Source: Notospermus geniculatus
Taxonomy: Eukaryota > Nemertea > Pilidiophora > Heteronemertea > Lineidae
DNA: 64,000 nt
Direction of reading: 5' to 3'
Assembly: GCA_002633025.1 (NCBI GenBank)
Contig: NMRB01001789.1
Span: 76,675 to 140,674, forward strand
Each line of letters begins with the position of its first letter. Position 1 is the first letter of the stretch. The position numbers and the translations under genes are program-made. This document shows positions 47,604-59,700 of this stretch, in pieces. A model generated the notes under the pieces. That model had not been told where the DNA came from, did not search any database, and saw only the letters and a list, made by a program, of their open reading frames with translations.

Positions 47604-47889
47604 ATAAGTATTTAGGGATTTAAAATGGCAGTTTTGCCACGCCGCAGTGCAGTGTGCCACTTCACTGTGTGGTGACTGCTAACAGCTCCCTGTCAACTGC
47701 ACATTACAACAGGCCGAGGACCTATAATATCAATGCGTTGCCCTAATAATATGATCCATTGTCGTTGCCTTGCCATGTCGAATAAAAGGACACATGTGTA
47801 GTACGAAGCTTACGAAGCGTAACACGCACAAACCTCAATAGGGCAACACTCGCCTCGTGGTACAATGTGGTAGGTCTGGCAACATGGGN

Positions 47890-48093
47890 TTAGCCACCTG
47901 GTGGCCAAGCCAAGAATCGAATCGGACCGAAATTTGTTGTCATAGGTCATATGACCTAGGGGTATATATGTACCAAGTTTCAGATCAATAGCCCCAGCGG
48001 TTACGAAACGTGCCCTGCTAACGGACGACGACGTCCGACGACGACGGACGACGGACGCACAACCATTGTATAAGCTCACCACAGGTGAGCTAA
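47890..48093. repeat. Dispersed element, partial copy (see 57282-57934)
   Basis: Contains GCCACCTGGTGGCCAAGC, AGGTCATATGACCTAGGGGT, ACCAAGTTTCAGATCAATAG, a GACGACGG-rich run, and ends in the palindrome AGCTCACCACAGGTGAGCT. Shares about 200 bases with 57720-57934. Confidence 0.85.
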
Positions 48094-48105
48094 TAAATGG
48101 GACTT

Positions 48106-48690
48106 TTCCGCAGAATAATTTTTTCCATGGAATAAATTATTTTTTCATGGAATAAAAGTTTTTACTGCAGAATAAATCATTTTTCCGTGGGATAAATGTT
48201 TTTCCATGGAGTAAGTATTTTTCCTTGGAATAAATAGTATTTCCTTGGAATAAATGTTTTTCTGTGGAATAAATTATTGTTCCACGGATTAAATGTTTTG
48301 TGTGGAATAAATTATTTGCCCGCGGAATAAATATTTTGCCTTGGAGTAAATTGATTTTTGTCCACAGAATAAATTATTTTTCCACAGAATAAATTATTTT
48401 TCCACAGAATAAATTATTTTTCCGCAGAATAAATGTTCCACCATGGTATAAATCTTTTTTTCTGCGGAATAAATGTTTTTTTTCTGTGGAATAAATTACT
48501 TTTCTGAATAAATCATTTTTCTGCAGAATAATTTTTTTCTGTACAATAAATTACTTTCCCGTGGAATAAACGTTTTCTGCAGAATAAATTATTTTTCAGA
48601 AATGTATTTTTCAGAATAAATGATTTTTCTGAAGAATAAATGTTTTTTCGGCAAAATAAATGACTTTTCCATGGAATAAATATTTTTCCC
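48106..48690 (+). repeat. AT-rich minisatellite with variable palindromic core
   Basis: About 25-30 degenerate units, 17 to 26 bases each, of the form TTTTTCNNNNGGAATAAAT. The core changes between units but stays palindromic or nearly so: CCATGG, CTGCAG, CCGTGG, CCTTGG, CCACGG, CTGTGG. No coding capacity is likely; stop codons (TAA) recur in every unit. Confidence 0.9.
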
Positions 48691-50715
48691 GAAAAAAAAT
48701 CAGAATCAAACATTCCAAAATAATTAAAAGTCCCTTGTAGACCACCGTAGAATCTGACGGAATGACAGTCAGTGCACATGAAATTCCCAGCACCTTATTT
48801 TTCATCCAGGATAATGAGCGAAGCTTTGTTCTTCACTTTTACGTATTACTTTTTTACCTTTGGCAAATTATCAGATTATGTGCTAAGCTAGCTATGATGA
48901 AGTAACAGCGGCCCAAAAGAAGCAAAGAACGATCCCACACACACACTTCCATCCTTCACTGTGAATGTCATTATAACTTAATCACAGAAAACATACATGG
49001 GTCGCACGCACAGTGTCAGGGTCCATATAGTGCTTGGCACACATCAGCTGTGGCCTACAACAATGCAACAATTCAGACAAGAGTAATGTTTCCAACCTGT
49101 TAAGAATTTGCCCCCTACTGTTGCGGCTAATGAATGTCTGTCAGTGTCTGTAGACTACTATCAAAACAGTCATGAGTTACAACAGTACCCTGAACATGAT
49201 AAACTGAATATTAGAAATAAAATATTTTCTTGCCAAACTGTACAATAGCGTGACGACTAGACACGAACTAGACTACATTCATTTTCCCGGCCCATAACCG
49301 TGGCGATTACAATCCCCAACCAATCTGGTGGACTTGTTTAAGAATTTCTACACTGCCATTCAGATTGTTGAAAGGATTCCAAACTAGTTTCCAACCGTAT
49401 ATGATTTTTTTGCTTTCAAAGCACCAATTCTTTCCAGTTAGCAATGGAACAAAATGGACACAGACGTTGCTAGCACATAGCGACAAGAACTAATTTACAA
49501 GAGATATTTACAGTTACATGTGACTTCAACCAGAATGAAAGGTCGCCAGTGAAAAAGGTGAAATGAGGGGAATATTTTCGTGGCATAGCAAGCTGTTGCA
49601 GAAAATTGGCAGTTGGCAGCAATGTCAAAGAAATGTCCCCATATTTATGTGTTTTGAAGCTTTGCTCATGGCACTCATGTGCTTAAGTGTCAAGACGAAC
49701 GAGGCCAACTAACACACAATGCCTCTATTCATGTGATCAAACCCTGTTGTTCCGAGTAGATGTTTTGCATTTGATTATAGACCGTCCCCAACTGGCAGGC
49801 AATCTTTCATTCTGGTTTATGAGGAGTTCATCTCAGTTTAACTCAGCTTCACGGCTCACACTGAGAAAAGCATGAAAGCAATGGAAATGATCCATGAAGA
49901 AAGAATAATTAACAATGTTAATACTAGTTTTACTTGTTATTGATACATGTAGTGAAAGCTCTCAATGAACTTGTTTCAATTGCACCATTCATTTGATACC
50001 ACTGGAGTATAATAATTCAGTTATCAGATTACGTTAAACTGAGATGAACAAAATATAGAGTTATGAAGTAATACATACCTCTTGAATGAGGTAAGTGGAC
50101 ATCACAGTACATGGTACAGGCTAGCAGTGACCTCATCAGCAAACAGGCCTGATTTTGAAGCAAATGTGGCTCATTCCCAAAATAAGTCAACATCGTCAGT
50201 GGATGTGGCCATTTTGGATCTCATATTGAAAACACCCAGATGGTGACAATTGTTTTGGAAATGAGCCCCTCATGCAGTTGTTTGACTGTTTAACAGCAGG
50301 CTTCTTGTTGTGAGCCAGCAATGAGTTCGGTCACAGAAGATGATCACCAGTCCAGCTAGGTGACAAATCCAGTCTCTACTTTACCTGATTGGCCCCGAAG
50401 TCTCTGAATCCTGAACATCTGCCGCATGTTGGAACCTGAGTTTGATTCAGTTTATCGTAATGTACGTACAACAGGCAGATAATATCCAGGGCACGGACCA
50501 TTCCTCTCCCGCGCCGCAACTTTATCTCCTAATCAACAAGCACATTGAGGTCAAACCTTGTTGACCTTGACTCACTGCTGTGATCATGGCCTTAGCACCT
50601 GATTGCAAAGTCACTGTCAAGATTTTTGTGGTCAGTTCAGTGCAATCACGCTACTTCCACTCACTTTCTGCAAGGTCACAAAGAATGATGTGAGAACTCG
50701 GTGTCTCCCTCAACG

Positions 50716-53700
50716 TCACACTACATCTGGCGCTGTCGTGGCGGTAAACGAGGCAAGTACTGGGTACATGGCGAGCATGATGGCAAATATCAGGATGAGG
50801 ATGGGTATCATGGCACAGGCAGACAGCTGAAAAGAGAAAAGGGATAGAGTAAGTCATGCTTCATTACCTTTATGCATTTTGACGGTGAATATCTCACAGT
50901 TAAATCATTTGGTTGGGAGAACTTCAACAAGTTCTGATGATAACAGACAGTAGACAGATAAACTGGTCTTGAATGGTATTGTAGTAGTGTGACACACGAT
51001 GTATACAAGATACATTGTATAAGACGTACATGTATTCAAGGACAGACCCGGTGCCTACACTGAAGAAACCAACTCACCGTTCTACTTCTATCAGCAAGTA
51101 GGCCATACTCCCCAGACATCTCGTCCAGGTCATTCTTGAGATCGTCAATCTCGGCTGTACACTGGTTCACACGCTCCTTGAGCTGGGCAATCTCAGCTGT
51201 GGCTTCGGTCAACTGAAACATTCAACAAGAACTTAGAGAATTTCAAATATCTGACAGCCCAAGGAAGTGGAGTTCTGATTTTTTGCAGAGTGTCATTTTG
51301 GATATGACCCTGGATAAATTTGTACGACGTAGTGACCATGTGATTAATCTACATCCAGTGGAGACGGATTAAAAAGGATGAGATGCACAAAACTGAGGTA
51401 AGACAAATGAAGACAGAGAGACGCTTTCAGAAGACACATATGACAGACGCCACAAACATTAGCTACCTGTTCTTCTGTACGCCTCACCTCCTGTTTGGTA
51501 TTCTCAGCCTCCTTCTGGGCATCGGTCAGGTTATGTTTCCACATCGACTCTTTACTCTCCAGGCAGTCCTTCAGCTTCTCAAGCTCCCGGTACGACTCTA
51601 ACAAGTGCGAGTTCTCAGCAGATAGTTTGGAGTTTTCAGTCTTGGACCTGAAAATAAAGAAATATGGGAGATATGATGCAAAGCATTTTCACTTCTCAGC
51701 ACAGGATATGAATGCCGAGATGACTCAATGGACCTGGAACGTGAATCCTTACTGTCATAGACATACTCATTGCCAAAGAAAGTGGCTGAGAAAATAAACT
51801 TACATTTTCATGTCTGCCTCTATGTTCTGTATCCGCCGTCGTAAGCTGTCACATTCGTCTTTCAATGCTGCAAAATCTGTAATAGGATGAAGAAAACTCA
51901 TGCATGAGCATCACAAGGAGAAACTCCCACTGCTGTTTCAGAATATGCACAACTGCTAAACATCCAGGCATGGAAAACCAAGCTATTACACATATGTTAA
52001 GCCCAGCACCAGACTGCTCCTCACAGCTCCATCACAATCATCACCCCAGGAAAAGGAAAATCTCACTTACCACTTGACTTGCCCTCATCACTTGCCCTGA
52101 TTACACCTTTCTTCATGGTGTCTGGCTTGTTCTTCTCGGAAGCTATCTCCTCCTCTAGTTCCTTGAGTCGTACCCTCAGATCCTCGGCATCATTCTTACT
52201 ATGTTTGGCTGCCTGTTGTGCTTCCAGCAGTTGTTCTGGAAATAAAGAGCTGACATTGTCACTTCTGAGGTTGGATGAATATAGGTAAATATCTGTACCT
52301 GATACGGTTTGATGCCATGATGTTTGCCTTTCCATAGCCTTTACCATGTGAAATAACATTTTCTTACAGCACTACAACATACTGGTAACTACACACTGAC
52401 AATAATGCAGAAGGTGCTAGCATGTTACAAAGAACAGCCTTGTTGAAAGGAACTGGCCTCTCAGCAGAAAACGGGTCTAAGGGAACATGGTTGGGAAGAA
52501 GCGGGACACCTACGCTGTACAGATTCCAAGTGCACCCGGTCGATGTCGTGAGCTTCTTTCTCAGCATCAAGGAATTCTATAAATGGCGACAGTTTGGTGG
52601 GTGAAACGAAAGGAATTTGGGAAGATGAGGAAAACGAGTATAAGTGTTGGAAGTAGGCAGAGGGATACAGATAGAGATTGAGTGGAGAGAAGGAAGAAGG
52701 AGGAAGAGAGCAGGAGGAGAAGAAGAGAAAAAAAGAAAAACATTACAATTAGTTTACCGGTACATTGAGAAGCAAATCACAACGTGTAACAATACGTATC
52801 TTCAATTACATTAAACATCACGAATGAGATTTCTGATCCCTAACGTCACAAGTTTTTGCTGAACAGAACTTTGTTTCCGGCATTGACAGCGCCGCCTTCA
52901 TTCAAGGTGGACTACATGTATGTACTTCCAGAAGCAATACGTGAACTTACAGAGGCATGGTTGTTATCTGTCGTAAGACCCAAGACCATCTCCATCCCAC
53001 ATAAAATGACCAACATGCATTACAAAAGGAGCTGTGGCATGCAACCATGCAAGGCTCATTCAAGAAGTTATTTTCAACAGCAAAGCTTGTTGTACTCAAA
53101 TGGCAAGTGTACGTTCTAATATTTTCAGAAATATCTGACACTCTAATGGACCCAACCAACTCACGTTTCAAATTTTCTGCCTCCTCAACACCACCGATTC
53201 TCAAACTTTGTTCTTCTGTAAATTCATCTGGGGAGAAATAGCATGCAGGTGTACTCATGGCACTGGCCACACTCATTTACTGGGACTTTTAGCTTTGTGG
53301 ATTTCGCCACGATTTCATTCTCGTGTTTCCATCCATGCAAATGGAAGATGCAGTAATCGGCCATCCAATTCTCTCTTGAGGTAATTCAATATCAGAATGA
53401 TTGACAAACGCAGCAGGAAGCGAACAACAAACATAAGGAAGATTTCATGCTGGGCATCCAAGACTGGTTTCTGGCTGAACTGGACAGAAGCTTGTGAAAG
53501 ATACACTAAATTCAGTGCTATAGGCCTCAAACCAAATGTTTTCGCCAACCACTCAGTTTGAGTTGGAGGCCGATGGTCCGAGTGTAGTGAAAGACAGGAC
53601 ATCCATTGGGAGGGACAAGACAAAACAAGGGATCTACCTATACAGGAGGATGACGAGGAAGTACAAAGAAGGGAAAAACCAGACCCATATACCCATGGTA

Positions 53701-56700
53701 ACAGCCTCAGGAAAGGTCATCATGCAGCTCTCTAAATGATATTCCTCCACTACCACTGTCCAGTGTCGTGTGACTCCTGTCAGTTGAATCAACAGGAGTA
53801 GATACATGTAGCAGAGGATGAACGGTGCAACCTCAAGCCAAGAAAAGCATTCAATCTTACCACGTAGGACTGTAATCTGTTGTTTGATATCTCTATTGCT
53901 GGCCTCTGCCTTCGTCAGCTGTTCCTGTAACTCTCCAATTTGCTTCATCCTGTCTTTGGCCTGGTTGCCTGTCTCTTCCAGCTGGGAGCGTAACGACTGC
54001 GCCTCGTCCTCAAATGTCTTTTTCTGGACTCTCGCAGCATCAAGCTCATCTAAAGGGAAGTTGGATGGTTACCAGTGATTTAAGTCGTGAACACAGGCAC
54101 AATCAATGACACCAGAAATAATGATGGAAACTTCCCACATGGAGGATACATTCCCTTGAACATTCTCCAGAAGATGATGAGTTCTGATCTGACAATGGAT
54201 GCCACGCTCACAAGGCACAAGTGATTTTAATACTTACGCCTGAACTTCCCAATCTCCAGGTCACTGTCTCTTTGAGCATCACGAGCTTCACACAACAAAC
54301 CTGGAAGAAAAGATTGTTCGTGAAATTTAGAAATGTGTACACTCTGTCGGTGCTCAGTTTGGAACAGGAACAACTTGATGTGCTGCATATACTGGTGGGG
54401 TGACTACATGATCTACAGTTTTAAGTGGAAGTACCCCCGCCCTCCCCCTACAGGGTTACAAGTTAAACAAGTAACTTTACCCCTGGGATCAAATGTCAGG
54501 ATGTATCTATGTCAGTATGGAGGTTACACCAAGATACTAATCTGGGTTCTACCGGTATGCCCAAAATGCAATAAAACGATACCAGCCATGCATACCTATA
54601 CCTGAGCAATCTGCACCAAAATGTAAAAAAATCCACTCCAACAACCAATATTCCAAAATGGACATGGAACATAAAAGAAAGATGACTGAAGAAGCAAATA
54701 TGGCAAGCTCTAGCATATCAAAACTACCGGTAAAACTAAAAGACTTGAAACAAAATTTGAGGCATTCCAACCTAAAAGAACCTATTGCATCTACAGAGTG
54801 TCTCAGAAACAAATCAACTTCAAGCAGAAAAGGGCTTTCCTAATGTCAAGGGGACATTTCTGTGGACCTTCCACTATTCTATGAGGGCAGAAATATCGTT
54901 CATTGCTTCATGCAATTTCTATACAGGGATATACCGAGGTTGGAAAACGTTCTACAATGGCATAAGTTGGGAGGCATGTTCAGTTGTGTTGTGTTCTATC
55001 TCCGAAACCAGGTGCAGTGATTATGGACTCGGCAAGTCCATCAAGTGCATTCCTGCTTGGTGGCTGAGGAATGGGTTGTGGGGGTACATTGGCCATACTA
55101 CAGCACGAGCAGCAGCACTACCCTTCAGCAGGACATGTGACGTTAGTCGTGGCTGGTTTTGATGAAGTGAATAATACCTAATACCAAGCAAGGATTTCAG
55201 GTGAGGCATTCAGTTACTTGACATGCATGTCATAACCAAAATAATGTCAGCTTGGATTGCCCTCAATATGTGCAGGAATAAGAGAGAATGTGCTGATGTG
55301 AGATCAGGTCTACTGTTATCAAGATGCTGAAACTAGAAGATCTTATTTATGCAATTGTGTTGAATCTAATAATCGAGACAAGATGGGATTCCCATGTGTA
55401 CCAAGGCATGTGTGCACTGGATGCAGAACTTGGACCAAAGAGGATGGAAAGCTGGTTCTCAAAAGATTCTAGTGATGTACTGGTAATCCGCAAAATCTCT
55501 TCATATATTTGCCATGGAATAATAGGTGTGGCGGTCTGAGAAAACCCGGCGGATGTTGCATTTGAGGGAAGTGTTAATGGCCTTGCTGAACCCACACATT
55601 TCAATAGCTGACATGTACTACATAACAGGTAAACAGTAGCTAGGCCTAGTAGATCAATACACAGGCAATCTGACAGCCCTGTTGATTATTCAGCGACATC
55701 CACCGGGTTTTCCTAGACTGCCACACATACGTTAAAAGAAACTTATGCACAACCATGAAACATTTCCCCAGTTTCCGTCACACCGGAGTTAGACCATTTT
55801 GAGAAGCTCTCTCCCTATGACAGGGTTGGGATCCCAGCTAGTCCATCCTCTGCCCGCTCACCTGACATTACCAATCATAGATAGATAACATGACAGACAT
55901 TCCAAATAACCCTCAGCACAAGTCATATTACCTTCCAAATCTGCTATTTTATCAGTGGCTGACACCAGCCTGTCTAATGTATCCTTGTTCTCCTCTGCAA
56001 CCGGAAACCACACACTCGCTTGGTTAGACAGCATTATGGCACATTCAATTTAGGACTAGAACTTCATGAAACACAACAGAAGGGCCACAATCACCGAAGA
56101 TACAGTATCACAGAGGAACCAGAACTGCTATTGGAGCACACTCTCATGTGGAGCAGTGCCTTCAGTCATGAGTACCTTCAGTTCAACCATGAGCCACCGC
56201 CGGTACTTCAGCCACTGCCAGGAGATGGGTATGTCCTATCTGCCAGAAGACCATCAGGTGCTAAACATCAGAAACTATATGTTCCGGGAGTAACTGTTGA
56301 CATCCAGAGATTCAAAACTGACATACCTTTCAATTTCTCCAGTTCCTCTATATGCCGCAGTTTTGGAATCATGGAGGTTGTTGTTGGTGTCTCGACGTGA
56401 TTCGATAGCCCGTTGATTGGGTTACTATTCGTGTCGTCATTATTCTCTATCAGCATGGACCGACTTGCTTCCTCTTCTTCTCGGTATTCAATAAGCTGTC
56501 GCTCTAAATCTGTGATTTGCTCTGAAAAGTGAAATTGCCATGAACCAGTGCATCGTCAGTGTTTCTGCCAGGAATTTTTTAAAGGGGGAACAAAGACAAT
56601 TTGCCAGAATTCTTGGTCAAAAACACCAATTTTGACGAATTTAGACTTTTTAAGGAGGGGACGTACCCCCACCCCGGCGGAAACACTGGTCGTGATGTCA

Positions 56701-59700
56701 CAGTTGTCAGGCTGTCAGATGGGGCAGTGGAAACAACGGCATACGTCACTGTTGAGGTACCAGGTTCAATTCCCAGTCAGATCCATTCATCACGTGACAG
56801 AGAGCGCAACTCTCTTTGGCAGCAGTGATTTTCTCTGGGCACTTTGGTTTCGTCCTGCTATACATTTATTCTGGACAACTTACTTTGTAATTTGCTTGAT
56901 AAGTCATTACTTTCATCGACTTGCTTCTCAGACTCGTCAAGTTGACCTGGAAACAAAGAAAACAGGAGTTAATTCTACATGGCTGGATCGATCCTGTAGC
57001 TTTCCGCTGGCCCATTCATCATCATTCGGTCCAAAAGACCTATAGCTCCTTTTGGCCAGTTCCTCGCAGAGACCCAAATTTGTGAAGTATTTGCACCAGT
57101 ACACGTGATATCTGAGAATCAACAAGTTCAGGTCACCAAAGATCCACGCCATCACATATTAACTCATTACAGGTGTCAGAAAAATACAATTTGAGGAGGT
57201 AAGTTAGATAGGAGGAAATTCTACTCGTCTACAAAAAAATTATCATAAAACTGAGGAAATGAAATGGTCCATGGACCATGTGCTCACCTGGGTGAATGTA
57301 CCAGAAAAACAAATGACAAATGTTAAATCGAAATGTTCCAGGGTCATGTATCCTCGTTAGATGCACCTGATAAAAATTTGGAGAAAATCCAGTTCAGGAG
57401 TTACATGTACTGGACTTTGAGCTTTGGTTATGGCCACCTGGTGGCCAAGCGGAGAATTGAATCGGACCAAAAAGTGGTGTCATAGGTCATCTGACATAGG
57501 GGTGTATATGTACCAAGTTTCAAGTCAATAGCCCAAGCAGTTACGAAACGCACCACCAAATGACTAAATTTAACTTTGACCTCTGTGACCTTGAAAAGTC
57601 GGTCAAATCAAAAACCTCTTACTTATGTCATGCATCCTCATTAGAAGCACCAATGATAAAAATTTGGAGAGGATCCACTCATCAGTTCATGAGTTATTGC
57701 ACTTTTTGTGTTTTTGGTTTCCGCCACCTGGTGGCCAAGCTAAGAGTCGAATCGGACCGAAACTTGGTATCATAGGTCATCTGACCTAGGGGTATATATG
57801 TACCAAGTTTCAGATCAATAGCTCCAGCGGTTACAAAACGTGCCCTGCTAACGGAACACGACGGACGACGACGACGACGACGACGGACGACGGACGCAGA
57901 CCCACGACAAGAGCTCACCCCAGGTGAGCTAAAAATGCGAAAAACCCACAATGCTAAACCCAGAGACAATTCACAATTGTTAGGAACTATGACACGTGCT
58001 AGGGGCTAGAGTTATGGCCATTGAATCCCATCACACTGCAGGCTGGGGTGGACTCAAGTCATTGCGATACCCTGCAAGAAAATGGTGTCCCCTCTCGGCT
58101 CTGGGTACGAACACGAGGGTGGGGTGGGGAATTTCTCAGAAGGAGATGAAGTTTGCTCATCACACCCATGAGAATGACTGACTCCACTCCTTGTGGCTGT
58201 CCCCGGGCATGCAGACAACAAACCCTACTCCTACGTGACGGAAAGATGAGGCATTAGTTCACGGTTCAGAAAGAAAGATTACAACACAATATACTATGTG
58301 ATGGCAAGGCAACACATCACGAAGTCTAACTACAAAGCACTAGTGACCATGAACACACTTCCTGCCTCAAGAAATTCAGTGTTTCCACACCAAAACAACA
58401 AGATGCTTCCCTTTCTGTCACGTTATGACACACGAATTAAGACACTGGAGAATTTTCCCAAGCCCTGTTTGCAGGATGTTTGTGATAAACACAGAAAATC
58501 AGCTGTTGCTGTAGTGGATGCAGGCCTTGAGGGCCGTATGCACCAACGAAGATTATCTTGAACTCAAGTTGAGCCACAACTTTTCCATTGTCGCATCATG
58601 CCCTGGCAAACCTGAACAATTGAAAAGCTGTGTCTCAACCTGTGTTCAAGATAATCTTCTTTGGTGCATGCGGCCCTGAGAGTTGAAAGGACAGTAAGCC
58701 GTGGTGCCTTGTACCTTGTGTCTTTGCAAGGCCAAGTAAAATACCCCATCCAAGTGAGGAACATGAGTAGCTTGTGATGGCCTCCTCCGTACTTAGCAGG
58801 GCCAATAATGCTATAGCATCGGCCCTGACGGAAAAATGAAATACAAATACAAAAGGAGGGCTAGGTTGGTGCTCATGGTCGGGAAACAAAAGGACGATCA
58901 AACTAAGAACTTACTTTGCAAGTCAGCCACAGTATTATCCATCATTTGGCTCATGTGAAAGTCCGAAAACTTAAGTTTTTCTACGATGAACAATGAAAAC
59001 AAAAGAACAACAATTAATACAAGCGCCATGACAACAGTGACACCTGCTGAACAAGAAATGAACCAAACATGCGATTTAATTTGAAGCAGTAAAACAAGGG
59101 AGGAGTTTCCAACCAAACGGGTCGATTCAAGCAATTACAGGCAAGGCTACAGGTACATGTAATACGTCTATGCACATCAATGTTGGGGCCAAGTGTGAGA
59201 AACCCAGACATTAGTTGAAAGGAGTCAATTTTAGGACCGATATACAGGAATATTCAGTCTGCAGATCCAGAGGGGGCGCGCTGGGCACTCGCCTCCCCTT
59301 TTAGCAAACAAATCTGTAAAATCGACCGTGAAATTCTGGAATTTGGTGCAAATGTTCCTAGAACAGGGCGCCCCTCTTTTCCCAAATCCTGGTTCCGTCC
59401 CTGGTCCCTTTCCAGCATACTGTACTCTTATTGACAGTGTTGCCTTGAGCAGCACCGACACACTAAAAGATGTTGGTTGAAAACCCTTCCACTGCTTGGG
59501 TAATGCAACAACTTGTGACCACCATTTGACAATTATACTCAAATACTGCAGTCACTATTATAAAGCTAATACCAGGTAGTGTTCATTTTGTAGTGAACAA
59601 CCAAACCGAACCATGATTATTATACAATGAAGAAGAACAAGACTTTCGTAAATGGTAGCTTACGAAAGAGAAACATGAGGAAAGGAGTGATGAAGTTCGG

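Larger units (their letters stand above)
44982..50715. other. Intergenic space between convergent IHO1-like and tail-anchored genes
   Basis: No gene supported. Contents: fold-backs at 45595-45742, 46983-47120, 47257-47342 and 47552-47603, a dispersed element at 47890-48093, and the large AT-rich minisatellite at 48106-48690. From 48800 to 50700 is plain AT-rich sequence that may be 3' untranslated sequence of the minus-strand gene. Confidence 0.5.

Noticed and set aside
48513-48805. Minus-strand frames with KNIYSSEKSF-like repeats
   Set aside because: Produced by the AT-rich minisatellite; no support for coding.
57840-57900. CRISPR-like or short-unit regulatory array (GACGAC run)
   Set aside because: It is a simple microsatellite within the dispersed element, also present at 48020-48060; there are no spacers.
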